DNA of 64,000 nt, from assembly GCF_009861525.1 (NCBI RefSeq), contig NZ_WVHL01000003.1, forward strand, positions 682,001 to 746,000. The letters are read 5' to 3'. The notes below the pieces were generated by a model that saw only the letters and a list, made by a program, of their open reading frames with translations, did no database searches and was not told where the DNA came from. Shown piece by piece: positions 17,898 to 26,501 of the stretch (the first letter of the stretch is position 1; each line of letters opens with the position of its first letter). The DNA comes from Pseudomonas sp. LD120. Its GTDB lineage: Bacteria > Pseudomonadota > Gammaproteobacteria > Pseudomonadales > Pseudomonadaceae. The translations under genes were made by a program, and so were the position numbers.

Positions 17898-18311
17898 AAC
17901 GGTTCCTCCGGGTCAGTCGGTCCTGGCAGTTGAAAGCATTGCCCGCTGGATAGCAGAGTGGCGGTAGCACTTATCAAGTTCAAGTAGCAGAGCGCTGAAT
18001 TGATGTTCTCTGTACTCGTGGAGGTCTTGAATTTATGAGAGGGGGGCGAACTTTCGTTGTTATTGATTTGTTGGCGATAAGGGTTATTGGTACTGGCTAT
18101 AAGTTGCTGGGCGGGCGGCGAGTTGTTGGCTATAGGTTTTCGTTTACTAATTTCCCTGTGCGATAAAAATTCGTGAATGCCCGTTATGCCGATTAATGGT
18201 CAAGTTTGTGGGGATTTGAATTTGCCTGGAGAAACATTCGCTACTAGTGTTGCGTTTGCCATGTACAGATGGTCTGTACTGGGATTGTGACCAACTTTGG
18301 AGGGTCCTTTC
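17898..18311. promoter_or_regulatory. AT-rich leader of the peptide/HDO operon with a perfect palindrome
   Basis: Base composition drops from about 18000 compared with the flanking core genes, with TTATTGATTTGTTGGCG-like stretches. At 18263-18279 there is a perfect inverted repeat GTACAGA-TGG-TCTGTAC, 33 bases before the ATG of the small peptide gene, well placed for an operator. No coding frame in this gap is convincing. Confidence 0.55.
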
Positions 18312-18479
18312 ATGAACGTGAGAGCGGAACACGCTGAGCCAACCACTGCCGAGCTGACACAGCTCAAGACCAAGCTCAAGGCTGGCAAACTGGCGCCGGA
18401 AGACCTCAAGGCGCTGGTGGGCCTGGTGGAGCGGACGGAAAAGGCGGCGAAGCAACTTAGAGCAGCCATCGTCGAGTAA
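18312..18479 (+). CDS. Small 55-residue helical protein, first gene of the HDO operon
   Basis: An unrecognised short protein, MNVRAEHAEPTTAELTQLKT to ...KQLRAAIVE. It has no Cys, Trp, Tyr or Phe, no signal peptide and no double-glycine leader site. A lysine- and leucine-rich pattern in the second half predicts an amphipathic helix. GGAGG (18299-18303) sits correctly before the ATG. The next gene follows after 33 bases, and both share the 11-mer ACTTTGGAGGG as ribosome-binding region. It may be a carrier or scaffold peptide, a regulator or a small subunit of the enzyme; a classic modified-peptide precursor is less likely because the C-terminus lacks modifiable residues. Confidence 0.7.
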   Translation: MNVRAEHAEPTTAELTQLKTKLKAGKLAPEDLKALVGLVERTEKAAKQLRAAIVE

Positions 18480-18512
18480 ATAACGCTAACACTTTGGAGG
18501 GCGGGATCAGAA

Positions 18513-20384
18513 ATGGACCTCACTACTCGAACTAATTCTATCGACACATCTGAACCGTTGCGTAGCCCTCCATTTTTAGCGCGCAGCACTATCGGCAGTC
18601 ATTCGATACTGCTGTTGGGAAGTCTGGAAGCCCCCATTTCGACACTCAGTGATAATGCTTTTATTGTCGAGCGCATTGCCCAGAGTCTCAACTTGTCGAC
18701 GCTGGGTAATCAATTCAGTGCAGAGGAGTTTATTTTTCTGCTGAACGAACAATACATTGCCGCTGAAGAGTTTGTTTATGGTCACCCAATCTGGAGAAAG
18801 ATCAGAGAGGGCGATCAGGCTGCACTCTATGCCTATATCCTCGAGACCCGTCATTACCTGGCCGCCGCGGCGTCGAGGATGTGCCCCTCGGTCAGCCCGG
18901 GCATCGGCCTGTCCCCGATCGCCCTCATGCTCTCCCGGCATGCCCTGGAAGAGTGGGACCATGCGCAGTTCTTCAATGAAGCCCTGGAACTGATCGGCTG
19001 CTCCAGCGACATGATCAGGCTGGCCAGGCCCTTGCCCGCGACCCTGGAGTGGATCCACCTGTCCCGGCAGATCGCTGCCATGGGCGAGTTGGTGTCGGCT
19101 GCCTGTTCCGGCTTCATGGAGCACTCTTCGGTGGAACAAGAGGCGGTGCTGGGATGGCATGAGCTGCTGGTGAGGCACAACCTGTTGAGCCGCAAAGCGA
19201 CGGATAAAGTCCTGGGTCACTTCTCTACCGATATCCAGTACGGGCATTCGGATAACTGGAAGAAGGCCGTGCGCACCCAGGATTGCCATCCCGCGCCGGT
19301 GGTGGCCACGGTACTCAATGCGGTGTGCAGCTTGAGCGAGATGATCTACCGCTGGCTGTCCGCCCTCGAACAGGGCTGTGCCAGCTCGATCGTTACCGCA
19401 GCCCAACTGGTCGCCGAGGAGGGGCTGGATCAGCTGTTGCAGGCTACCGACTCGCCACTGGACGTGGAGATTTTCCAGGGCTTGCCGGTTTGGCCATCCA
19501 GCGTGATGGGCCTGGTCAATGGCGAGCGTTCCGGCGATGACAACTCGGCGGATATCGTCGTCGGCTCCTGCTATGCCCTGGGGCAGCGAATGTCGCAGTT
19601 GGTCATGAGCCCGGCACCGTTTGGCGCGCTGATCAGCCAGGTCCATGAGCAGTTGCTCAACGGCCAGAGCTTCAGCGCCGACAGTGTGGCGGCCATCGAG
19701 CAGATGACCACCGACTGGCTGGTCTCGGTGGACGGTCACGCCCTGTGGCAGCAGATGATCGACGGCTGCGCCGATGAGCTGATCATTGGCTACATGTTGG
19801 AGAACTATCACTACCTGGCTTCGGCCACCCGGCATGTCAGCCCAGCGATTGCCGCCTGCCAGGACGCACGGATTCGCGAGAACCTGTTGCAGCACCTGCA
19901 GGATGAGCTGACCCACTGCGACATCCTCAAGCCCCGGTTGCGCGAACTGGGGGTGCGGCGTCCGCACATCATGCGGCCCTTGCCGACCACCACGGCCTTT
20001 GTTGGCTACCTCAGCGACCTGGCGCGGCATGACTGGAAGGGCTACCTGATCGGCTCGACCTTCCTGCAAAAGAGCCTGAGCGAGTGCCGCGGCGATGACC
20101 GTCACATGAGGTTCTACTCCCAGGTCTCCACCAACAACCCGCGCTGCGCGGCGTTGCTGGGAGCCATGGCGGCCCATGATGAACTGGATGATGAGTTGGG
20201 CCATGACCAGCGGCCGTCGCAGAATATCGAGTATCTGCTGGCGCGGGGCGAAGTCAGCCGAGACTCGGTGGCCCGCGCGGCCATGTTGCCGTCGCTGGCC
20301 TGGAGTTTTCTGGACGGCATTCGCGCGCACTATGGCACCGGCCAGGACGCGGTGCTGCAGCGCCAAGCCTGGAGCGCAGAATGA
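18513..20384 (+). CDS. Tandem heme-oxygenase-like (HDO) metalloprotein
   Basis: A 623-residue soluble protein made of two helical domains of the iron-containing redox enzyme type (heme-oxygenase-like diiron oxidase/oxygenase fold). Domain 1, about 80-260: E111-x2-H114, E147-x2-H150, H236-x3-D240-x4-H245. Domain 2, about 375-580: E430-x2-H433, E465-x2-H468, H555-x3-D559-x4-H564. Both domains thus keep a full candidate set of metal ligands, with the last His one residue later than the H-x3-D-x2-H I remember for characterised members. Such enzymes perform N-oxygenation, decarboxylative C-C cleavage or desaturation in natural-product pathways. The first 330 bases are AT-richer than the rest. The stop overlaps the next start (ATGA). 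Confidence 0.75.
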   Translation: MDLTTRTNSIDTSEPLRSPPFLARSTIGSHSILLLGSLEAPISTLSDNAFIVERIAQSLNLSTLGNQFSAEEFIFLLNEQYIAAEEFVYGHPIWRKIREGDQAALYAYILETRHYLAAAASRMCPSVSPGIGLSPIALMLSRHALEEWDHAQFFNEALELIGCSSDMIRLARPLPATLEWIHLSRQIAAMGELVSAACSGFMEHSSVEQEAVLGWHELLVRHNLLSRKATDKVLGHFSTDIQYGHSDNWKKAVRTQDCHPAPVVATVLNAVCSLSEMIYRWLSALEQGCASSIVTAAQLVAEEGLDQLLQATDSPLDVEIFQGLPVWPSSVMGLVNGERSGDDNSADIVVGSCYALGQRMSQLVMSPAPFGALISQVHEQLLNGQSFSADSVAAIEQMTTDWLVSVDGHALWQQMIDGCADELIIGYMLENYHYLASATRHVSPAIAACQDARIRENLLQHLQDELTHCDILKPRLRELGVRRPHIMRPLPTTTAFVGYLSDLARHDWKGYLIGSTFLQKSLSECRGDDRHMRFYSQVSTNNPRCAALLGAMAAHDELDDELGHDQRPSQNIEYLLARGEVSRDSVARAAMLPSLAWSFLDGIRAHYGTGQDAVLQRQAWSAE

Positions 20385-21283
20385 ACCGGCCCTACTTCCA
20401 GACCCTGGAGCCCTTGGTGCACTTGCAGGAACTGTTGTTCGAGCGCGACGACTTCGACGCGCTGGCCAGGCGCTTGCCGGAACCTCGGATGGCCTTGGAA
20501 CAGTGGCGCGATGTGCTGCACAGCGAGTTGCTGTCGTTGTTTCGCTGGGGCCTGATTCGTGCCAAGGAGGCGCTGGGCGAGCAGGGCGCCGCCCAAAGCT
20601 ATGGTGAGGAGGTCCTGTGCCTGTTGCCCTATTACGGCTTTTGCCTGCACGCGATCCGCCGCGCCGCACCCTTTGCCATGATGGGCATCCCCACCACGGT
20701 GTCGGTGCGCGATGACCGTTACCCGGAAGCCAGCACGGTGATTGCCGAGCTGGCGGATGTCCTTGGCGTACAGGACTGGCTGCAGGTCAGCCAGGCGTCT
20801 TCAGCAAACCTGGTGCAGCAGTTTCAGGGACGCAATGGCCTGATCGTGCTCACCGGCAAGCAGAGCACCTACACCCGCCTGCGAAACCGCTACCCGGCTG
20901 CACGGATCATTGCCGCCACCGGCTGCTGCGGGGTGGTGCTGTCCATCGAGGAGCAGCAGGCGCGTCTTATCGAAGAGCAACGCAAGGCGCACCTGTTGTC
21001 GGTCAGTTGCAGCAATCATGGTTACACCATCCTGGCCGAAGCGCTGGCCCCTCAGGCGGCGGTGCTGGCCATCAACGGGGTCAGGTCCGCCGCCAGACGC
21101 TCGGTGGAGGAGGTGCTCGGGCAACTGCACCCGTCCGTGGTCCTGGCTCCCCCTTCGACCTCGCCGCTGCCCGACGATCTGGCCGGCTACAGCCTGCTGG
21201 CCTGTGAAAACGCTGGATCGGCCAGCTTCGATGGCTTTGGTCGGGATCCGTTGGGTGGCTGGCCGGGGGATTATCGAGTCTGA
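20381..21283 (+). CDS. Aldehyde dehydrogenase/LuxC-like NAD-domain protein, short
   Basis: A 300-residue protein with no confident family. Residues about 80-215 read like the nucleotide-binding half of the aldehyde dehydrogenase or acyl-CoA reductase fold: APFAMMGIPTTVSV, then GLIVLTGKQSTY in place of the usual FTGS, and IIAATGCCGVVLS in place of the ELGGK strand. SVSCSNHG near residue 213 sits where a catalytic cysteine would be expected. The protein ends about 150-200 residues short of a normal aldehyde dehydrogenase. It is translationally coupled to the HDO gene (ATGA overlap), so the products probably act in one pathway. Function inferred only from fold-like patterns. Confidence 0.5.
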   Translation: MNRPYFQTLEPLVHLQELLFERDDFDALARRLPEPRMALEQWRDVLHSELLSLFRWGLIRAKEALGEQGAAQSYGEEVLCLLPYYGFCLHAIRRAAPFAMMGIPTTVSVRDDRYPEASTVIAELADVLGVQDWLQVSQASSANLVQQFQGRNGLIVLTGKQSTYTRLRNRYPAARIIAATGCCGVVLSIEEQQARLIEEQRKAHLLSVSCSNHGYTILAEALAPQAAVLAINGVRSAARRSVEEVLGQLHPSVVLAPPSTSPLPDDLAGYSLLACENAGSASFDGFGRDPLGGWPGDYRV

Positions 21284-21403
21284 CAGGGCCAAATGCTGCT
21301 GGATAAATCATCAAGTACTGAGATGTATTGCATAAGAAACATTCGTTGGATTGATCCTGTTGTCAAGCAGACACTGTGCCCATTCCCACAGGAGAACAGG
21401 ATC

Positions 21404-21625
21404 ATGAATGCTCAAAAGGGTTATCTGCTGGTTCAAAAACTGCCATTTCCAGGGCTGTCGTTAGCGACACTGTGGCACCGGGTATGGCGCTGGCATGCAG
21501 TGGCGCGCGAACGTCGCATGCTCGCCGGGTTGAGTGATACGGCCCTGCGTGACCTGGGGCTGAGCCGGGCGGATGTGGAGCGTGAAGTGACTCGCCCGTT
21601 CTGGGACGATCCGATGCATAAATAA
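21404..21625 (+). CDS. DUF1127-domain small protein
   Basis: A 73-residue protein ending in the DUF1127/YjiS domain: MLAGLSDTALRDLGLSRADVEREVTRPFW, the arginine-rich helix and LSDxxLxDxGLxR signature. Small DUF1127 proteins bind RNA or affect phosphate, carbon and stress regulation in alphaproteobacteria; in Pseudomonas the role is unknown. The ATG at 21404 is preceded by ACAGGAGAA; the frame extends upstream to 21293, but that part has no family similarity. Confidence 0.8.
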   Translation: MNAQKGYLLVQKLPFPGLSLATLWHRVWRWHAVARERRMLAGLSDTALRDLGLSRADVEREVTRPFWDDPMHK

Positions 21626-21689
21626 GCCGGCGATGACTACACAAGCGGCTTCAAGGTGCGCTAGCGTGCGGGCAGACAAGGAGAAGCCC

Positions 21690-22904
21690 ATGCCCGCAGC
21701 CTTTTCTTTCTCGCTCAAACAGGCTCGCCGACTGGCGCTGGCCGCCCAGGGTTTCGGCGGGCGTCAGCCGTCGGCACCGATCAAGGCCGCACGGCTCAGT
21801 CAGCAGATTGAGCGCCTGGGCCTGTTGCAGATCGATTCGGTCAATGCCCTGGTGCGCGCCCATTACCTGCCGCTGTTTTCCCGTCTTGGCGGCTACCCAC
21901 AGCAGTTGCTCGATCAGGCCGCCTGGAGCCAGGGGCGCCAGCGCACCTTATTCGAATACTGGGGGCATGAGGCGTCTTTGTTGCCGATGTCCATGTACCC
22001 CTTGATGCGCTGGCGGATGCAGCGGGCGCGCCAGGGGCAGGGTATCTATGCCCAGTTGGCGCGCTTTGGCCAGGAACAGCAGGCCACCCTGCGCCGGGTG
22101 CTGGCGGCTGTGGAGCAGCAGGGGGCATTGGCGGCCAGCAGCCTTTCCACTCGTGAAGAACCGGCCGGACCCTGGTGGGACTGGAGCGCTGAAAAGTACG
22201 CCCTGGAATGGCTGTTCGCCGCCGGCGAAGTGACGGTCTCCGGGCGCCGCGGCTTCGAGCGCCTGTATGACTTGCCGGAGCGGGTGATTCCTGCGGCGAT
22301 CCTCCAGCAACCATTGCTGGAGCAAGCCCAGGCCCAGCGCCGGTTGCTGCTGCAGGCCGCCACGGCGTTGGGCGTGGCCACGCAAAAGGACCTGCGCGAT
22401 TACTTTCGGCTCGACCCCGGTGACAGCCGCGCGCGGCTGGCCGAGCTGCTGGAGTCTGGCGAGCTGCTGGCCTGCGAGGTTCATGGCTGGAAGCAGCGCG
22501 CTTACTGCCTGCCCCAGGCCAGGGTGCCGCGCAAGGTCGAGGCCAGCGCGTTGCTGTCACCTTTCGATTCACTGATCTGGGAGCGCAGCCGCACCGAGCG
22601 CCTGTTTGATTTCCGCTATCGGCTGGAGATCTACACGCCCCAGCACAAGCGCGTCTATGGCTATTACGTGCTGCCGTTTCTGCACAACGAGCGGATTGTC
22701 GCTCGGGTCGACCTGCGCGCGGAGAGGGCCCTGGGGCGTTTGGCGGTGCATGCGGTGCATGAGGAAGAGCCGGGCCTGGATGAGGAGGGAATCCGGGCAT
22801 TGGTCGTGCAATTGCGACAGATGGCCAACTGGCTGGGGTTGGAGCAGGTTCAGCTCAATTGCCAGCGTGATGGTGCGCGACGTCTGCGTGAGGTGCTGGG
22901 GTGA
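21690..22904 (+). CDS. YcaQ/AlkX-family DNA glycosylase (winged-helix, HTH_42)
   Basis: A 404-residue protein of the YcaQ/AZL glycosylase family, which unhooks alkylated bases and interstrand crosslinks. The conserved catalytic motif QID is present in LLQIDSVNALVRAHY (about residues 43-57), and the downstream FEYWGHEASLLP and SPFDSLIWERSRTERLFDF blocks are family signatures. Length is typical (about 400). AAGGAGAA precedes the ATG at 21690; an upstream in-frame ATG at 21633 lacks conserved sequence. It is followed by a REP pair and then the convergent class II DAHP synthase gene. Confidence 0.88.
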   Translation: MPAAFSFSLKQARRLALAAQGFGGRQPSAPIKAARLSQQIERLGLLQIDSVNALVRAHYLPLFSRLGGYPQQLLDQAAWSQGRQRTLFEYWGHEASLLPMSMYPLMRWRMQRARQGQGIYAQLARFGQEQQATLRRVLAAVEQQGALAASSLSTREEPAGPWWDWSAEKYALEWLFAAGEVTVSGRRGFERLYDLPERVIPAAILQQPLLEQAQAQRRLLLQAATALGVATQKDLRDYFRLDPGDSRARLAELLESGELLACEVHGWKQRAYCLPQARVPRKVEASALLSPFDSLIWERSRTERLFDFRYRLEIYTPQHKRVYGYYVLPFLHNERIVARVDLRAERALGRLAVHAVHEEEPGLDEEGIRALVVQLRQMANWLGLEQVQLNCQRDGARRLREVLG

Positions 22905-22910
22905 AGAGCT

Positions 22911-22963
22911 TCGCGAACAAGCCCGCGCCTACACCGTCCATGTAGGAGTGGGCTTGTTCGCGA
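22911..22963. repeat. REP inverted pair (REPIN-like)
   Basis: Left arm 22911-22932 and right arm 22942-22963 are inverted 22-base copies (core TCGCGAACAAGCCC) with two mismatches and a nine-base loop. This is the usual Pseudomonas intergenic REP type, located between two convergent genes. Confidence 0.85.
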
Positions 22964-22972
22964 AAGGCCCCC

Positions 22973-24319
22973 TCAGCGCTTGACCTGCTTGAGGGTTTCG
23001 GCAATCAGGAACGCCAGCTCCAGCGACTGGTCGGCGTTCATCCGCGGGTCGCAATGGGTGTGATAGCGGTCTGACAAGCCATCCTCGGTAATTGGCCGAG
23101 CCCCGCCGATGCATTCGGTGACATTCTGCCCGGTCATCTCGATATGGATGCCGCCGGCATAGCTGCCTTCGGCCTGATGCACCTGGAAGAACTCCTTGAC
23201 CTCGGTGAGGATCTGCGCGAAATCCCGGGTCTTGTAACCGCTGCTGGCCTTGATGGTGTTGCCGTGCATCGGGTCCGAGCTCCACAGCACCTGCTTGCCC
23301 TCGCTCTCCACCGCGCGGATCAGTTGCGGCAGGTGGTCGCCGACCTTATTGGCGCCCATGCGTACGATCAGGTTCAGACGGCCGGGATCGTTAGTCGGGT
23401 TGAGAATGTCGATCAGGCGGATCAACTCCTCGGTGTTCATGCTCGGGCCGACCTTGACCCCGATCGGGTTATTCACCCCGCGCAGGAACTCCACGTGAGC
23501 GCCGTCCAGTTGTCGGGTCCGATCGCCGATCCACAGCATGTGGGCCGAGCAGTCGTAATAGTCGTTGGTCAGGCTGTCGCGACGGACGAAGGCTTCTTCG
23601 TAATTGAGCAGCAGCGCTTCGTGGGCGGTGAAGAAACTGGTCTCGCGCAGTTGCGGCGAACTGTCCATGCCACAGGCGCGCATGAAGGCCAGGGTTTCAT
23701 CGATGCGATCCGCCAACTGGCTGTATTTTTCGGCCAGAGCCGAGTTGGCGATGAAGTCCAGGTTCCACTTGTGCACCTGGTGCAGGTCGGCGAAGCCGCC
23801 CTGGGCGAAGGCCCGCAATAGGTTCAGGGTGGCCGTGGCCTGGTGGTAGGACTGCAGCAGGCGGTCCGGGTCCGGTATCCGGCTTTTTGCATCGAAGCCG
23901 ATGCCGTTGACGATGTCGCCGCGATAGGCCGGTAAGGTCACGCCCTTGATGGTTTCGTCGTTGGCCGAGCGCGGCTTGGCGAATTGGCCGGCCATGCGCC
24001 CGACCTTAACCACCGGGCAGCCGGCGGCAAAGGTCATGACAATGGCCATCTGTAGCAGCACCTTAAAGGTGTCGCGGATCTTTGCCGCGGAGAATTCGGC
24101 GAAGCTCTCGGCGCAATCGCCGCCCTGCAACAGGAAGGCGCGACCCTGGGTGACTTCGGCGAACTGGCGGCGCAATTCCCGGGCTTCGCCCGCAAACACC
24201 AGCGGTGGATAACTGGCCAGGGTCTGCTCGACTTGCAACAGATGCGCAGCGTCTGGGTACTGGGGTTGTTGCTGGATCGGCAGGGCACGCCAGCTGTCGG
24301 GGCTCCAGGGTTGGCTCAT
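22973..24319 (-). CDS. 3-deoxy-7-phosphoheptulonate synthase, class II
   Basis: A 448-residue plant/actinobacterial-type (AroA-II) DAHP synthase, unrelated in sequence to the class I enzyme at 4977-6053. Signatures: [11 protein letters not shown] with the metal Cys, [31 protein letters not shown], and [10 protein letters not shown] with the metal His. In pseudomonads class II enzymes may serve primary metabolism or supply chorismate for phenazine and quinolone pathways; the absence of any phz or pqs gene nearby favours a housekeeping role. Length matches the family (about 450). Confidence 0.95.
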   Translation of the reverse strand: MSQPWSPDSWRALPIQQQPQYPDAAHLLQVEQTLASYPPLVFAGEARELRRQFAEVTQGRAFLLQGGDCAESFAEFSAAKIRDTFKVLLQMAIVMTFAAGCPVVKVGRMAGQFAKPRSANDETIKGVTLPAYRGDIVNGIGFDAKSRIPDPDRLLQSYHQATATLNLLRAFAQGGFADLHQVHKWNLDFIANSALAEKYSQLADRIDETLAFMRACGMDSSPQLRETSFFTAHEALLLNYEEAFVRRDSLTNDYYDCSAHMLWIGDRTRQLDGAHVEFLRGVNNPIGVKVGPSMNTEELIRLIDILNPTNDPGRLNLIVRMGANKVGDHLPQLIRAVESEGKQVLWSSDPMHGNTIKASSGYKTRDFAQILTEVKEFFQVHQAEGSYAGGIHIEMTGQNVTECIGGARPITEDGLSDRYHTHCDPRMNADQSLELAFLIAETLKQVKR

Positions 24320-24480
24320 CGCGGACTCGAGTGTTTTCCGGTGGGGAGGCGCATGTTAGCAGCAAATTAGTACGTGACCTGCTCCTCTTGCTTGGCCGAC
24401 AATCGCGCCTTTCCCGCTCGCTGCCGAGCGGTTGGTTTATCGCGCTGGCAGATTCTGCGTCTGCGCGACTAGGAGATGAA

Positions 24481-25236
24481 ATGACTGAGGAGCGCGTCGA
24501 GCGTGTGCTCGCCGAAGTTCACGATGAGTTCGGCAAGATCCGGGTGCTGGAAGTGGCGGACTACCGCTTTCTCGAATTTGGCGATGCCATCGAGCAGAGT
24601 TGCGTGTTCACCGCCGACCCCAGCTGGCTGGAATACGACTACACCCGGGGCATGCTGATCGGCGCCTTGTGCCATGCCGCGCCAGAGAGCGCGCTGTTTC
24701 TAGGGCTTGGGGCTGGGACGCTGACTCAGGCGTGCTTGAAGTTTCTGCCGCTTGAAGACGTCGAGGCCATCGAGCTGCGCCCGGACGTGCCGCGCCTGGC
24801 CATCGAATACATGGGGCTGGATGACGATCCGCGTCTATATATAAGAGTCGGTGATGCCCTGGAGCTGCTGGACAGCGCCGAGTCCGCCGATCTGATCTTT
24901 GTCGACCTGTACACCGATGTCGGTCCGGGTGTCGGGCATCTGGCCTGGGGCTTTTTGGAAAGCTGCCAGCAGCGCCTCAATCCCGGTGGCTGGCTGGTGA
25001 TCAACCAATGGGCCACCGATGATGGCAAGCCCTTGGGGGCTGCTCTGTTGCGCGGGCTCTATCACCGGCATTACTGGGAGCTGCCGGTGAAGGAAGGCAA
25101 CGTGATTCTGCTTGTGCCGGCCGATCTCGATCAGGACCTGGACATGCCTGGCCTGACCGCCCGCGCCGAGGAACTGGCACCGCGGCTGGGGTACTCGCTG
25201 CAATCGTTGATCAAGGCCATTCGCCCCGCCACATAA
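24481..25236 (+). CDS. Spermidine synthase-like methyltransferase-fold protein
   Basis: A 251-residue protein of the polyamine synthase superfamily. The Rossmann stretch ALFLGLGAGTLTQACLKFLP (about residues 67-86) and the DLIFVDLYTD strand correspond to the SAM or decarboxylated-SAM pocket, but the strict spermidine synthase motifs (GGGDGG, active-site Asp in DSTD) are altered. It may therefore be a SpeE-like protein without polyamine activity. The ATG at 24481 has AGGAG seven bases upstream. It is divergent from the class II DAHP synthase gene. Confidence 0.8.
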   Translation: MTEERVERVLAEVHDEFGKIRVLEVADYRFLEFGDAIEQSCVFTADPSWLEYDYTRGMLIGALCHAAPESALFLGLGAGTLTQACLKFLPLEDVEAIELRPDVPRLAIEYMGLDDDPRLYIRVGDALELLDSAESADLIFVDLYTDVGPGVGHLAWGFLESCQQRLNPGGWLVINQWATDDGKPLGAALLRGLYHRHYWELPVKEGNVILLVPADLDQDLDMPGLTARAEELAPRLGYSLQSLIKAIRPAT

Positions 25237-25288
25237 GCCCCTGGCAGGCAACGACTGGCCGGCGAAGACGATCCGCCGGTCAGCTTGT

Positions 25289-26080
25289 TCAACAGCCCTT
25301 GAACACCCCGGGGCGCTTCTCGATCATTGCTCGCATCCCTTCCTTGGCGTCTTCGCTGTTCATCAGCGTGTGCACCAGCGGCGGCAGGCCCTGAGCGGCC
25401 AGTGTTTCGCCCTCAAGCCGGGCCTGACGCGCTGACATCAGCGTCGCCTGTACGCCCAGTGGTGCTTGCCTGGCAATGCGTTCGGCCAGTTCGATGGCCC
25501 GCGGCAACAGGTCTTCACTGGCCATGACTTCCTGCACCAGTCCCAGGCGCAAGGCTTCGTGGGCGTCGAATTCATCCCCGGTCAGCAACCAGCGCATGGC
25601 ATTGCCCCAGCCCGCCAGCTGATGCAGGCGCAGGGTCGCACCACCGAAGGGAAATATCCCGCGCTGCACCTCCATCTGGGCAAAGCGCGTATTGCTGGCG
25701 CAGAGATTGATGTCCGCCGCCAGCATCAACTCGATACCGATGGTCAGGCAGTAGCCTTGCACGGCGACAATCACCGGCTTGCTTACCCGTGGCCCGGCGA
25801 ACACGCCCCAAGGGTCGCAGCCGCCGGGCGGTGCCTGCCAGCCCTGGGCCAGGGCGGCACCGACATTGGCCAGGTCCAGCCCGGCGGTAAAGTGCTCGCC
25901 GTGGCCGAACACCACGGCGATCCGCGCTTGGCTGCTGGCCTCGAACTCACCGTAGGCCAGGCTCAGTTGGTTGAGCAGCTCCAGGTCGAAGGCATTGCGC
26001 TTGGCGATCCGGTCCAGGCCGATCAGGAATAGATGACCGCGCAGTTCGCGGCTGACATGGCTGGCACTGGGCTGATTCAT
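25289..26080 (-). CDS. Enoyl-CoA hydratase/isomerase (crotonase) family protein
   Basis: A 263-residue crotonase-fold enzyme. The oxyanion-hole segments are GHGEHFTAGLDL and VQGYCLTIGIELMLAADI; the catalytic acidic position falls in QMEVQRGIFPFGG. The family hydrates or isomerises acyl-CoA thioesters; the exact substrate is not readable. The ATG at 26080 (MNQPSASH) is chosen over 26095, which lacks a better ribosome site. From memory it corresponds to the gene next to the DEAD-box helicase in P. aeruginosa. Confidence 0.88.
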   Translation of the reverse strand: MNQPSASHVSRELRGHLFLIGLDRIAKRNAFDLELLNQLSLAYGEFEASSQARIAVVFGHGEHFTAGLDLANVGAALAQGWQAPPGGCDPWGVFAGPRVSKPVIVAVQGYCLTIGIELMLAADINLCASNTRFAQMEVQRGIFPFGGATLRLHQLAGWGNAMRWLLTGDEFDAHEALRLGLVQEVMASEDLLPRAIELAERIARQAPLGVQATLMSARQARLEGETLAAQGLPPLVHTLMNSEDAKEGMRAMIEKRPGVFKGC

Positions 26081-26501
26081 GGGCGCGATCCTCAAGGGGG
26101 AAAGAGGGAATGGGCGAGACGGCTTTCAAGCACCAGGGTGAATCGTTTTAGCGGTGGCGACCAACAGCGGCGGGTCCAAGCAAAATAGCGCGCCCTTCGA
26201 GTCTGCGCAAAGCCTGTGACCATCGGGCGTTGAGTGGAGTTTTCCGATAAAAAAAACTCCCTTTTTTGAGTAATTCCGGTATAGTGCGCGCCGGCCTTTA
26301 GCCGGGCCACGTTTAGGTAATGCAATTCCCCGAAGTCAGCTTCGGCTGCTTGTCCGCTGCGCGGACTATCCTTGACGATCCATTCATCCAATCGTTTTCG
26401 CAAATCCCCGCCGACAAAGCTGCCAGGGTGACTCTTGAGTCTTACACGGCATGCGCAGCTTTGGAGCATGGGTCTTTGCGGATGCACTTAGAGGCAGACC
26501 C
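26081..26501. promoter_or_regulatory. Divergent promoter region and long leader of the DEAD-box helicase gene
   Basis: A 420-base gap. TATAGT at 26280-26285 is a good -10 element for the helicase gene, which would give a leader of about 210 bases before the ATG at 26502. Long structured leaders are common for cold-induced RNA helicase genes. A run of eight A at 26250-26260 and TTTTTT near 26266 flank the promoter. No small gene was found. Confidence 0.4.

Noticed and set aside
18312..18479. Classical modified-peptide (RiPP) precursor
   Set aside because: No Cys, no aromatic residues, no double-glycine site and almost no Ser/Thr in the C-terminal half; no cyclase, MNIO or radical-SAM gene adjoins. 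A peptide carrier or subunit remains possible and is reported.
18576..20669. A 697-residue open frame on the minus strand
   Set aside because: Antisense shadow of the tandem HDO gene and the start of the next gene; no domains and unlikely amino-acid composition.
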